64,000 nt of DNA, taken from positions 42,182,658 through 42,246,657 of the forward strand of contig NC_023749.2 of the NCBI RefSeq assembly GCF_000499845.2. The letters run 5' to 3'. A program made the position numbers and the translations under genes. The first letter of the stretch is position 1. Each line of letters opens with the position of its first letter. The notes below the pieces were generated by a model that searched no databases, was not told the origin of the DNA, and saw only the letters and a list, made by a program, of their open reading frames with translations. Below, piece after piece: positions 34,981-47,138 of the stretch. The DNA is from Phaseolus vulgaris (lineage: Eukaryota; Streptophyta; Magnoliopsida; Fabales; Fabaceae).

Positions 34981-37130
34981 AGGCTACTAAAAGATTGCTT
35001 GTTATATAAAATTATCGTTTGAATGTCTCTTATTAGACTATATTTGCGAAAATTTTTAAAACATAATTTGTTCCTCTATTATTATGTTTTTCCTATTTTT
35101 ACAAAAAATAAATTATTTAATAAATGTGATTAATTAATGAATAATTTGTCGTATAATGTGAAAATTAGTACTATGAATTGATAATGTATAATATGATATT
35201 AAATTAGAAAATTGGATGAGATATCAGATTTTGTTAATAACTCAAATCATATACATAAATGTATGTATTAGATGGTGAAAACTAATGGAGGAATTTGACA
35301 TCTAAGTGAGAAAAAAGTCATTAATATTCAAAAGATGTGGCGGCCATCCTCGTATAAATGGGAGTGCCTAGATCCGATTGATAATACGAGGAGGGCTGCT
35401 AGATTCTAGATTCTAGATTCAAACTTAATCAAATCTTTTAAAAGTCGTCTATTTATGTTGATTGCATTCTTGTGACAACATTGGGAGACCATATATGATT
35501 GAATATATTTTTATATAATTAATATGAAATAATTTAAATGGTTAACTTTTCCAATTACTTTTTTGTTTTTGTAATTATAATAATTATGTATTTATATGTA
35601 AGCCGATATAAGAAAATCTTAAGAAGATTCCCTTCTATGTTTGACGTATATATAACTTGTCCTTTATGTTATTTTAGCTATGACAGTTGTTACCGTTTTT
35701 AATTAAATTATTTAATTTTTTTATCAAAATTATTTAATTATAATATTTTTAAAAATTAATTTTTAATTTTACAATATTTATATATTTTTTAGTGAATATG
35801 TTATTACAAAATCAAAATAAGATGAATGAGTATTTTACCTGGGTATCACATTTTAAAAACGTAATGGAGGTAAATGACTATCTATTTCAAAACTGGAGTG
35901 TAACTGGTAATTAAGATAAGTTCGGGGAGCTAGGTAAATGTAATTTTTTCTTAATTTAACAAGAATATGTAACTAATTGATTAATTTGATTGATGAATTT
36001 AAAAGCTTAAATACATATTAAAAAAATTATTTATATATATATATGAATTAAAATAAAATAGAAATTGATAAATTTTTGGAGAAAAAAATAGCATAATATT
36101 GGTGCATGACTATTTAAAATTATGATATAAGACATCGGAATTCCTAATAGGAATTCAAAATATAATATTTCGACTCATCCTTAATACTACATTAATTTTT
36201 TTAAAATAAAATACTTTCATACTCTATATAACTATGAAAACTTACATTTCACCTATACTTTCCTCTATACACACTCACATTTTCAACCATACTACATTAA
36301 CTTTTATTTGTGTCCAAATCGAGTTCATGAGATCAATCACATAAACAAAGTTCTCATTTATTTTTATATTTTAAATGTGTCATTTCCTAGACATGATAGT
36401 GTTTGAGATATGATCACATTAAATGTGAACCTCTCTTTTAATAAAATTTTGAATCATTGTTTGACACGTTGTAGTAACCATCCCTACTTTACCTAACTCT
36501 TGTTAAGAATTCCTATATATAAACATTGAGAAAGTTAACCAAAGCCTAAAACGTGCATGCTATTTTTGAGGGTTATGGGGTACTTTCTTAATACCATATG
36601 TTAGATCTCTTTGTAACCTTTGCATGAATGGGAAAAAAAAGCTAATGCACTAACATCAGATTAATTACATGGGTTCAACTATGTGTGGACTCTTTTCAAC
36701 CCATGCATATAGACTCCATGTTCGTGGCCAAAATGTTCAAGCACTAAACTTACTTTTGTTAATGCTATTCTATATTTAACAAACTCACTTTCCTTTTAAC
36801 AAGTGAATCATCACCATTCCCCAACAGTTAATGATGCAATTTTTCCCATCAGTTTTTGGTTTTCACGTCTCCAAAACAAGATGGTTTTCAAAACCTTATG
36901 AACCATTTGGCTATTAAACTCAAATAATTTAAATGGTTGGAACGCACTGCGGATATTTATTTGTTTGGATTCATGTAAACAACTAAAAACTTTAAAGCAA
37001 ATTGATTAAAATAAATTAATTTTTAATGTAAAATTTTCAATTAAATCAATGAAACATAACGGTGATTAATTTGAAATTTTCAAATATAATGAGATTAAAT
37101 TATGAAAATCATCTGGACTTAAATTTTTTG
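34981..37130. other. Gene-free AT-rich stretch
   Basis: No coding frame of interest. A hairpin-forming segment at about 35340-35402 pairs CGGCCATCCTCGTAT with ATACGAGGAGGGCTG. Nothing else structured was recognised. Confidence 0.5.
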
Positions 37131-37369
37131 GCTAAAAAGATAAACGGAGATCGAGACTTATTGAAGAGATTGTAAATTTTTTTTTCTTCTTCTTAACCTT
37201 GTAAAAATTATATAGAGTAGTTAGAAAGTTTTGAGTCTTGTATTTTGGACAAAAGCACAGAGTGATGTAAATAGAAAATAAAGTAGAGTGTAAAATAGTA
37301 AAAAAGGAGTGCGAATAGAAATTAGGCAAGGAAGGCATGAGGCTCCACATGTCCTCTCCTCAATGGAGA

Positions 37370-37671
37370 GAATTTTAATCCAATGAAAGCATGCTACTTG
37401 TCACTCTCCCAATGGAAAGGATTTGCACCAATAAGGTGGTGACACTTGTCACATTCGTATTTGAGAGATTTTGAAAGACTTTCTCCTATAAATAAGATTC
37501 TCTTGTACATGATTTTTAACTTTGATTTAGTAATGAAATGTTGTCCAATTTCAGACACTTTTATTTGTTCAAAGTTCTTTCTAGAGTTGTCTTTTTGCTC
37601 GATAATTTAGTGACTCCTCCTAGTAGTGTTGGCCCAACCTCACTCTAGAAACTAAGTGTTGGCCTAACCTC
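37370..37671 (+). repeat. LTR fragment split by the CACTA element (continues after 41024)
   Basis: A TATA box TCCTATAAATAAG at 37482 precedes GTGTTGGCCCAACCTCACTC and GTGTTGGCCTAACCTC, and the sequence resumes at 41025 as ACTTAGATTCACTGTCATAA. The related piece near 45310 (GTTGGCCTAACCTC) suggests one LTR family. The left limit is not defined. Confidence 0.5.
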
Positions 37672-38908
37672 CACTAGTGCAAAAAAGGTGAAAAATGGCG
37701 ATTGCTTTAGCATTAACACGACGACTCTTGGACTACTTTGTTTTAACACGTAGTTTATTCTCTTCAGGCATAGACGACGACTATTTGACTGCCATGTTAA
37801 TGTCACATATAAACGACGATTATTACCATAACCGCCGCTTTACACCTTCTCTTCACTTGGAAATACAATACATGTAAGAGGTATAAAAAGGACAGTTATG
37901 GTAATAATCACCGTTTTATATGCTCACTAGTCTCAGCAAAGATGGTGCCCTAAACCGACGGTTATTACCATAATCGTCATTTTATAAACTCCTAGAGAGG
38001 TATAAAATGACGGTTATGGTCATAACCGCTGTTTATTATGGGATTTTTTAGTTCATTCTGTTTAATGCGTTTTTCCATCTAAATTAACCTGTTCAATTAA
38101 AACCTAGCCAGCCAGATACATAACTTCAGATAATCAAATTATATATATTGATAAAAATGTATTACAAACACTAATATCTTATTCCTATCTGATCTATCTA
38201 TCTATCTAATTCTTATACTATTGATTAGTTATCCTAGAGTTATAGAAATTAAGGAAATATGTGGCCCAAACATGTCTCACATATTCTATGGCGGGCAAAG
38301 GTAGTGGGCTCTCATCCATAAAGAACTGCATTACAAAATAAGGTTGACGTTAATTAGTGTTAAGATACATATATGTTAAAGAATTATAAAGAATAATTTA
38401 AATATTATTACCTACTCCCAATCTGTTTTAATGTCTGATCTTACAATGGTAATCATCCATTGCATAACGTAATAGCCACACTCATAGCCTCCCGGTTATC
38501 TATTACACTATAATTCAATAGAAATTAAAAGTTAATATTGATAAACAATGAAAAGAGGAAGACAAAAATTACAAATCTTTAGGTTCAACCATGTCAACTT
38601 TTGATCATTTGAACTGAGTCGACCTTTGAATATGTTATATACACGTCATGAACTGATTAATACTAAAAACCACGTCAGTAGACGTTTAAGTAACATACAC
38701 ATTTAAGTTTATAGTGTAATTATACATTAATTATATTATTCAGAGGATGACTTCTTGTGCAGGGAACAAAACCACACAACAGTTTTATCAACCATGGATA
38801 AGACAAGTAACTGTTAATAACCTCTATATCATCCATGAAAAGAGTTAGTGAATATTTAAAACATGAAATAGTAATAATTGATGACTTATATATAATTGAA
38901 CTTACTCA

Positions 38909-39680
38909 TTAATATAAGGGCAAAGATAATTTGTATCTAAACCAAGTAAGATATTTCTTTACACCTAACAGATTCATTCTGTCTGTAGCTAAACCAAGTT
39001 GGATATTTCTTGACTCTTTACCAAACTCTAGAAACTCGTTATCAAATTTCTTCCATTGAATAAAATCAGTTGGATGTTGGTACATGCCATCACATTTTCT
39101 CTCATCTACATGCCATCTAAGATTCTTAGTATCATTTGGATTTGCAAACAAACGCTTCATCCTTGGAATGATGGGAAGATACCACATAACCTTCATTGGG
39201 GGTCCATGCTTTTCTATCTCTTCGATAGTATCATCATCTTTTTGTTTCAACTTATAACGTGATAACCCACACCTCAAACAATTTTTCAACAATTCAAAAT
39301 TTTTCCTGTATAATATACAATCACCAGGACATGCATGTATCTTTTTATACTCCATACCCATAGCCAAAGAATCTTTTTGGCCTCATAACAACGATTAGAT
39401 AGAGTATTTCCCTTTAGAAGCATATCCTTCAACAACTAAACCAATTCCGTGAAGCTTTTATCAATCCATCCATTTATTGCCTTCAAATTCATCAATCAGA
39501 ACATCGCCGACAACCGTGTGAAGTTAGTTGATCCAAGATAGGAGTCTCTGCATTGCTTGACATACTTTCATATCCATGCGCTTTTGCAAAAGACTGAGCT
39601 CCAATATCACGAATCACGTCTTCTAATCGATCATCATGTACTTCACCATGTACTGCATCATCCATGGTGGACCCCACATA
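38909..39680 (-). pseudogene. TNP2-like CACTA transposase, N-terminal part, broken
   Basis: The best frame (39367-38909) reads MEYKKIHACPGDCILYRKNF, KNCLRCGLSRYKLK, VMWYLPIIPRMKRLFANPND, LRWHVDER and DGMYQHPTDFIQWKKFD, the conserved N-terminal half of TNP2-type transposases with its two paired Cys. The preceding piece (39680-39480) reads SHGCRRCSDVLIDEFEGNKW and is separated by stops. After GLATDRMN the canonical sequence is lost, so the catalytic part is deleted. Confidence 0.85.
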
Positions 39681-40006
39681 TTCTTTGGATACGGAAACAA
39701 TTGGTAAATTTAATAATTCATCATGTCATGTCCATGTTGTATAAGATCGTAGAAACCCATCACATAGAAGGTGCTCCCTGATTTTGTTATCATCCAATCT
39801 CCTTTCATTCAAATAATTAACGCACGAACACCTAAACTTTACTCCACCATGACCACTATTGTTGGCATTACATTGTGCAAATTGTATAAATTCTTATACT
39901 CCTCTTTCATACTCATCACTTATGCAAACATAGTTAATCCAATCACGATCAATTATGTTTTGTAAAGGTCATTCAGGTGTTCACTAATGAGTGTGAAATC
40001 TCACGT

Positions 40007-40183
40007 TTGCCGAGGGTCGAACACCCCCGGACTCAGTACCAACACATATCAATCATTGAGGGTCAAACACTCTCAGACTCAATTCCAACATGTATCAATT
40101 GCCAAGGCTCGAAAACCTTCGAACTCAATACCAGCACGTATCAATTGCCGAGGATCGAACACTCCCGAACTTAATACCAAAAC
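40007..40183. repeat. Tandem repeat, about 45-bp unit, inside the CACTA element
   Basis: About four copies of a unit of the form TGCCGAGGGTCGAACACTCCCGAACTCAATACCAACACGTATCAAT. The copies diverge from one another by a few bases each and the last is cut short. Confidence 0.85.
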
Positions 40184-41439
40184 GATAATTATATTCTAAC
40201 CTAACAACTAACATAATATAAATTAATAATACATTCAAATTATAATAAATACTAAATATACAAATTAAAAATCATTAAATTAATTATAAATACTAAATAA
40301 TATAAATCTATTTAAAATCTAATTGATAATTCTATTCTAACATAAGAACTAACATAATATAAATATAAATTAAAAATAAATACAAATTATAATAAATACA
40401 AAGTATACAAATTAATAGTACTAAAAAAATATATTAAAAAAATAAAAACACCACTAACCTTGTGCGTGAAGGTAGAACGATGGTGAAGGGCAACAACAAA
40501 GAAAAACAGTGGTGGCACCAAGAAACCAATGAAAACAGCGGTGGGCCAATGAAACAGTCATGGCAGCAAAGAAAACCTTACTAATAGAGGAGAGAAACCA
40601 ATAAGAGAAAAAAAAACCAATAAACAATGGAGGAGAATGGAATGAATGAATGGTGAAGGAGAAAGAACTTACGATATTGAGTGAATGGTGAAGGAGAAAG
40701 AACTTACAATATTGAGTGAATGTTCCAACAGAGATGAAGAAGAAAAAGAGAGCACGAGAGTAAGACAAGCGAAAAGAAAAATGAAAAACGAAAGCGTAAG
40801 TGGCGCGCTTCGAATTAGGATAATAAAATGACTCTAAAATGGCAGTTCTTAGGTAAAACCGCGATATTACACCAAGCAGTTTTTGTCTAAAACAGCGGTT
40901 TCACCCACAACTATCTTTTTACACTCGTTTTAATTTAAAAAATGTCAACACATTTTGATGGACAACGTTTAACAGTAAAAGCGCTGTGAATTTAATGTTG
41001 TAAATGGGCTTTTTTGCAATAGTGCTCACTTAGATTCACTGTCATAATTTTCATCTCTTCCAAATTTATACAATGCTTCATGCTTCCACAATAGTGTTCA
41101 TCATCCATAGAAGATATTCAAATGAACACAATGAAGAAAGATGATCTACAAATGAATTGCATCATTAAACTCTATGAATTTTAATATATAATAATATTGT
41201 GCATGAAATTTTTAATCTACATTCATGTGGAATATGATTTTTGTTATTATACTATTAACAACAAAATATGATATTACTCATTTTATCGACAAAGTTATAA
41301 GTATGAATTTTTTGACAAAATAATATATATGCATACATTTACTATACATTTACGGTTAAAATACAAATTATTAAGTAAGAAACCTAATTGATTTAAGGAA
41401 AATAACTTCATCTTCTTCATTTGAATTGGTTTATGTGCT

Positions 41440-42580
41440 TAATTTTAAGGTTTTTAAATAAGATCATTTTATATTTTAAAATTTAGTTTTTAAGGACTTG
41501 AGCTTCCTACTAACATTTTTCAAATACTTTTTTTTATGGTTTTGTAAGTCACTAGAAAGTTTAGAAGTGTTAGAAAGAATTCAAGCCAAACATTCAATTT
41601 TGTTCCCATACATTGACTTGTTTGTATGATTTGAAAGAGTTTAGAAAATGAAAGTGTTTCTCAACATTGTTCAAGTTCTAAAGGCATGAATGGTGATTCC
41701 TCACATATCAAACATTAATCATACAATCAAATTAAAGGAATTGAAATAAACAAGCATTCATAAACTACAAAGCTAAAAAATGCTACAGTTCTCTTCAATC
41801 CCAACAAGAGGAGTTTAGCTACTCATGGTGTAGTTTACAAAGAAACTCAAGGATTAAATAGCTAGCAACTAGAGACAATGAGTATTAGAATTTGCATGCC
41901 AGTTGAGGCTACTTCCCTTCTACCAAATTTACACCTTAGTTCCAACCTACTTCTTCTGTACCAAGGCCTCACTATTTATACAGTTAAGTGATGGGTTAAC
42001 TAAGATAAGTGTTTCTCTTGGCTCACGACCAATCTTTTTAGCGGATTGGCTTACTTCAGCTTGAAGAATTTTTTTTAGCTCAGAGCCTAATCCAAGCCTA
42101 ACCCAGTGAAATCTTGCCTTTTCTTTAGTTTGAAGAATTATTTGGGATCAGAGCTCACTCCAAGCCTACCCTTGGGAATTAACTTTTTTTCAATTTGAAG
42201 GAGTCTTTTCGCTCAGAACCTCACCAATGCTCTTATTAACCCAAATTTCCATAGGTTGGGCAATTCTCTGGCATAATTGCGCTTAACCAATTGTTGGTGC
42301 TTTACGCTTTGAATTTCTTTCTCTTGGTGCTCTTTGTCTTCAATCTGCTTAGTGCTTTTACATGCACTTAGTAGATTGAGACTTTTTGCTACTTTTTTCA
42401 TTTAGTTGTTGTTTTCCTTAGTTTCCTACAAGATCTTGCTTAAATACACACAAGCATATTTGATAAAGTAAAGTCATGATTGTAAGTGGGAAAACACTTT
42501 TTTTCCTAAGATCTTATATTCAATTCATTCAAATTTAGTGCCTAAATGTATGAAAAAATTATGAATATTTACACGTGTCA
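41440..42580 (-). repeat. 3' LTR of a minus-strand retrotransposon, family uncertain
   Basis: On the minus strand the LTR would start TGACACGTGTAAATATTC at 42580. It follows a polypurine tract CTAAGTAGGGGGAGTTTGA (42996-42978) from which it is separated only by an inserted MITE. A TATA-like TGTATAAATAG is at about 41970. The right half is AT-rich with no coding. The polypurine tract fits a long Ty3 (Athila-like) element, but no pol is visible to confirm it. Confidence 0.5.
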
Positions 42581-42976
42581 CACTACAAGAAAATCATTAA
42601 ATAGCAACCAAATTTAGAGACAAAAAAATAATTAGTCACTATATTAACTAAATTAGATACTATTTTGGAGACTAAAAATTATTGGTATCTAAAGTGGTTT
42701 CTAAATTGGTATCTAAATTAGCCACCAAGGTTTTAGCTACTAATATTTTATACTCTAAATTACTCTCTACTAATTTAGAATATAAAGTAGTCAGTAGCTA
42801 AAACCTTGATTAGTTACTAATTTAGAAACTACTTTATAAATCTTTATTAATAATAGAAACTACTTTAGATATCAATAAATTTTTTAGTTTATAAAATGGT
42901 CTCTAATTTAGTGAATATAGTAACTAATTATTTTGGTCTCTACATTTAGTTTCTATTTAATGATTTTCTTGTAGTG
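42581..42976. mobile_element. Foldback CACTA MITE with TCA target-site duplication
   Basis: It begins CACTACAAGAAAATCATTAA and ends with the reverse complement of that sequence, and is flanked by TCA at 42578-42580 and 42977-42979. Inverted complementarity continues deep into the 396-bp element (AATTTAGAGAC / GTCTCTACATTTAG, TAGTCACTATATTAAC / GTGAATATAGTAACTA), so most of it can fold into one hairpin. No coding capacity. Confidence 0.92.
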
Positions 42977-42999
42977 TCAAACTCCCCCTACTTAGCTTT

Positions 43000-44140
43000 T
43001 TGCTTGTCTTTAAGTAAAGAATACTTGCAGATTTTTAGCAAAGAAGATAATGACATTAAGTGAAGATTGATTGAATTAAGAGTTAGTTTGGAATTGATAT
43101 ATAATTCAATCAATGTAGATAAATATTTTCCAAGACTTAACAACACTTTAAGCGTCCAAATATCAACACATATATGCAATTCATTGCACAAAACTTTTGA
43201 ACTACGCACAAGGTTCTATTGTTTTCCCAAACCTGGTATTTCATGTATTTGGACCCCTTTCTAGTTGAGTATTTCCCTCCAATGACTACAACAACTCTCA
43301 AAATAAATTTGTATATCATTTATAATCACCAAATTAACATATTCAGCATGGATCATTAAGATCTTTCTTAAGGTTTAATGTGGTTGGGCTAACAATAAAT
43401 TTTGGTTTTTCTTGGATTGGGAATTTGACTCTCTCATTAAGAAGTGAATACAAATTGCATTTAGTTGGTACCACCCACTCATGGTCTCAATTTTTCAATT
43501 TTTCTTGACACCAAATTTTCCCTTTTACTCCTTTTCCATTTTTTTAAAACAACCAATTGTTCTGGTTCACTTCCTTAGTTTGGTACACATATTATTAGTT
43601 CTCTTCCTAGGAGTGAAAAAGATAGGATTTTATTATTTTGTTCAAGGCATGTTTATCAGTAGTTAAGGTTCAACAAGAATAGATTTCTCATGTGATCTGT
43701 TGGTTAGTATTTGGCTTCAGGGTTCAGAAGATTTTTAAGAAAAATTTTCTATGATCCTTTCTATGTTTCACAAGAATGAGCTTTGTCATATCACAATACA
43801 CCTTATAATGTTTGTTATCATAAAAAAACATAGACTCTCATATCGTGAGTTTGTTTGATGGATAACTGTTTGTCTACTGACTTAACAAGCTAGACGATCT
43901 AATATCCATTATACAATCTAACACTAGGAGAGTCTTGAGTTTTGATGATCAAAAACACTATAAAAATTGTTAAAGGATATAAAAAAGCTCCCTCGTGTAA
44001 AAAAAATCAAAGGTTAAATGATAAACAATCTACAATATTAATCTAACACATGATCTCACTAAAGTAAACATGATAGATGGTGTCATAGTATAAAGATACA
44101 CTAGACGGTCTTTTAAGATGTATTTAGAGAATCACACGAT
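43000..44140. other. Probable retrotransposon interior debris without readable domains
   Basis: The stretch next to the polypurine tract at 42978-42996 should be the element's 3' interior. The minus frame 43209-42991, ending SLLKDKQKAK, runs up to the tract but is not recognisable. AGACGATCTA-type words occur at 43890-44110. Confidence 0.3.
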
Positions 44141-44145
44141 AGACA

Positions 44146-44670
44146 ATGGCTCTTGTTGTAATTGTGGATAATTGCTCTTGTTGTAATTATTGTAGTTCCA
44201 AGTTACTGAATAAGTTGGCCTTAAAAATTATACCACACCCCCAACCCTATAAGTTAGATTGGATAAGTCAAGAGGGTGGAGTGGTAGTTGAAATCCAAGT
44301 GAGTGTACCTATAACCATAGGAAAGTATAAAGAGAAGATCTTGTGTTATATTGATCCAATGGAGATAGGTCATATCATTCTCGAGAGACATTATAAATTT
44401 GATCATAATTCCTATCATAAGGGTGACACAAATAAAATCACTTTTTCTTTTCAAGGTCATCAATTTATTTTGTGTCCTAACAAGTGAGAGAGGATGAAAT
44501 AAAATTGAAAAGAAAAATAGATAGTGAAAAGAAAACGCTTGAAAAAAATAAACAACTTGTTCCATCATCCTCCAAATGTCTTTGTTTGCTAAAATCTTCA
44601 TTTGAGAGAGGTAATTATACTTCCACCGAGGATTTTTGTTTTACTTCCAAAAAAGAATTTCCAAATTAAA
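44146..44670 (+). pseudogene. Ty3 protease fragment with charged linker
   Basis: The frame 44146-44484 aligns by eye with the protease region of elements B and E: LNKLALKIIPHPQPYKLDWI, VVVEIQVSVPITIGKYKEKI, PMEIGHIILERHYKFD, TNKITFSFQGHQFIL. The active-site motif is degraded to VDNCSC. A charged linker, KLKRKIDSEKKTLEKNKQ, follows in another frame. Neither gag nor RT is present. It is more diverged than B and E. Confidence 0.75.
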
Positions 44671-44832
44671 AAAAAAATAAATCAAGAAACATTTTTTTCC
44701 ACCATCGTCTTATGTCATTTTTCTTTTCTTCTTTTATATTCTTCTATTGTTTGTTTTTTTTTTTTTTTTAGATGGATACATGAACTTGGTGGAATATGTT
44801 GACTTTTTTGAGGTGGCTAAACTAAAATGGAT

Positions 44833-45170
44833 ATGGAGGACCATCTTCTCCTCCAAGCCACCCTTCTCTCAATTAAGAGCATAATATCAAGCATAGAAAT
44901 ATGTAGAAAGAAATCGTTGCCTTAGTTTGTACAAATTTGTAAATAGTAGAATAGTCTTTCTTTTGGCTTTGTATTTCTGAGCCAGTTTTATAATAGGATA
45001 AAAATAATTGCAAGGCACTCTAGAAACCTACACTTAGCCTTTAAGCAAAGGTTTCTAGAGCACATTTCGGAGAGCTACACAGTTTAGTGTCTTAACCTTC
45101 ACCATAGTCAAGTTCCACTTAACTAAGGTGAAGGCATACAAAGAGGCATAGTTAAGAGTCCCTTTAGCAT
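44833..45170 (+). repeat. Left arm of a large LTR-derived inverted repeat
   Basis: The arm's sequence (ATGGAGGACCATCTTC, GTTGCCTTAGTTTG, AATAGTAGAATAGTCTTTCT, GGCTTTGTATTTCTGAGCCA, CCTTCACCATAGTCAAG, AAGGTGAAGGCATAC) recurs inverted and in order at 46600-46377 and 45541-45475. It contains a perfect 11-bp stem CTCTAGAAACC / GGTTTCTAGAG at 45021-45063. Confidence 0.8.
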
Positions 45171-45474
45171 ATAAATAATAGGTTTCCCTCATTGTAAATC
45201 TTAGGCTTGGATTAATGAAACTGTTTTCTGAATTTTTAGTAAAATACTCTCCAATTCTCTCATTCTAAAATGCACTCAAGCATAGAAGAAACTCAAGGAA
45301 GTTGGCCTAACCTCTTCCTTCGCCCTTGCACCTAAAACCATCTAATCCTCCTCCTTTCCCCCAAACCCATTCAGTGCATTCCTCCCTCCTTTCCAAAGAC
45401 TTTTGTTGCCTCCATTAATCATCCCTAAAACTCAAGAGCAACATTGCATTAGATGAGCCTCTAGGCTTAAGAGT

Positions 45475-46600
45475 CTCTAAGTCATGCCTCTTGGATGCCT
45501 TCACCTTAGTTGAGATAAACTTAACTATGGTGAAGGTAAAGCCAAGTTCATGACCATTCTACTGGACAGAGTGCTCTGGGCTCTGGGCTCAGTGCTCGGT
45601 TGTTGGTGGTCGATGCTTGTTGTAGGTAAGCCAGCTGGCCTATTGGGCCAATAAAGTGGGCCATGTGTTGGGCCCAGTTTTTTCGGTAAGCCCGTTGAGG
45701 CATAATTAAAATAACCTTTTATATGTTAGCATAAGGCTATTAGTAAAGGGTATTTTTGAACCTATGGGTATGTATAATATCTGGTGGCTAGGTCAAATAA
45801 ATGTTTCTTTTAACCTAAGTATGTGTGTTCTAGGGCACATAGTGGTTAAGTTGCATGCATGGTAAAGGATAATGTTGCACCATGACTAGGGTGCCCACGT
45901 AAGTAGAATATCCCCCTGTTGTTGGCGCCTAAGATGGTGCCCTCCTGGCAGGTGGTTGTTCTATTATTATTTTATGCTCTAATTAGAGACAAGACTCATT
46001 TATGTTGTAGCACCTCGAGAGAAGGCGCCCATAAACAAAATATTTTCCTATTATGTATGTTTTCAGTTGAGATTAGATTCTCATGAGAGAAAGTTGTTAC
46101 AAGAGATAAGCTATAAAAGGGGCTTGAGACCTTAGGTAAAGGTACATTGTTTTTGAGACTGAAACTAAATACTTCTTTGTTTTAGTAAGCTCTTACTGAC
46201 TTGATCGTTGAAGTGTGATCAACAGGTAGGGCCCCCTCTATTTCAATGGAGCCACATCCCAACACAACAAGATCTAGAACAGATGCTAGAAGAGACAAAC
46301 GGAGGTAGAGCTAGTCATCAGAATCAACCTGCGAGAAAGTCAACCGGCGAGAACAACCGTCCAAGCTCATTAGGTGTTGTAGAAACCTTTGCTTAAATGT
46401 TAAGTGAAAGTTTCTACAGTGTCTTTGGTTTATTTTGAACCTATTCTAAAAATTGGCTCAGAAATACAAAGCCTAAAGAAAGACTATTCTACTATTTAAA
46501 AATTCATCCAAGCTAAGGCAAATATTTATTCTGTATACGTGAGGTTGGTCTTCTACTCTTACCTGAGTGTATGATGGCTTGGAAGTGAAATAGTCCTCCA
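45475..46600 (-). repeat. Right arm of the inverted repeat, split by an insert
   Basis: Inner part 45475-45541 and outer part 46377-46600 pair with the left arm. The missing middle (about 27 bp of the left arm) is replaced by about 835 bp of Tat-LTR-like sequence. The hairpin here is TGTAGAAAC / GTTTCTACA (46378-46420), with a paired change relative to the left arm. Confidence 0.75.
45542..46376 (+). repeat. Tat-like LTR fragment inserted in the inverted repeat
   Basis: GCTATAAAAGGGGC at 46110 is a TATA box. ACTGACTTGATCGTTGAAGTG at about 46196 matches ACTGACTTGGGCGTTGGAGTG in the Tat LTR at 5138-5967. The segment interrupts one arm of the inverted repeat. Clean TG...CA ends and a duplication were not found, so it is either a degraded solo LTR or a partial one. 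Confidence 0.55.
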
Positions 46601-46859
46601 TTAACGTATCCCTACAAGCTTAATTGAGAAATAATTCTTAAAGGGGGATTGCAATACTTTGAACTCTCCTTTTCCTTTAAATCATTGTCCTTATTTTCTT
46701 CCAAAAAAAAAAACACAACACTTTGTGATGTTGTTGTCTAGCTTAGGCAATGAAGAATAAAGGTTGTTGTGATAAAAATAATAAAGGGTCTTATTCTTTA
46801 TTGTTTTCTTTTGTTGTAATTTTATTTTAATAAAGAAACTTAACTGATGTATATTGTAA

Positions 46860-46965
46860 ATTGATATTTGACTCAGGAAAATGACATATAAATAAAGGTT
46901 GATGTCATTGAGGATCATTCAGCTATGAGGATAAATCCTTCTCAAGAGGGAGAGAATGATGGAAA
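46860..46965 (+). pseudogene. Ty3 polyprotein C-terminal remnant
   Basis: VDVIEDHSAMRINPSQEGEN is readable in one frame. It resembles the acidic polyprotein end next to the LTR at 52611 on the other strand (LDIRINPFQE). Sequence downstream to about 47600 may belong to the same element. Confidence 0.45.
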
Positions 46966-47138
46966 CTATCCAGCATCAAAACCTTTGGTTAAGAAGATAG
47001 AAAAAGATGGAGCTTTATTGGAGAGGAACATTCATAAATTGAAGAGTCTTTTTCTTTTTATTAGACTCTATGGGATGGGTAAATGCTTCAAGGTTAAACG
47101 ATGTAGGAATATTAGACTCTGTGTAAGCATTAGACGCT

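Larger units (their letters stand above)
37672..41024 (-). mobile_element. CACTA (En/Spm-like) element with CTC target-site duplication
   Basis: Left terminus CACTAGTGCAAAAAAGG, right terminus (inverted) CACTATTGCAAAAAAGCC, 3353 bp, flanked by CTC at 37669-37671 and 41025-41027. A 3-bp duplication and CACTA ends define the superfamily. Subterminal words such as GGTTATTACCATAACCG/GGTTATGGTAATAATCACCG recur in both orientations in the first 370 bp. A decayed transposase is on the minus strand. The copy is not autonomous. Confidence 0.9.

Noticed and set aside
36134..36154. Palindrome GAATTCCTAATAGGAATTC
   Set aside because: Short and isolated in AT-rich DNA; expected by chance at this window size.
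40007..40183. Regular repeats resembling a CRISPR array
   Set aside because: Units are contiguous tandem copies of about 45 bp without unique spacers, in a plant transposon.
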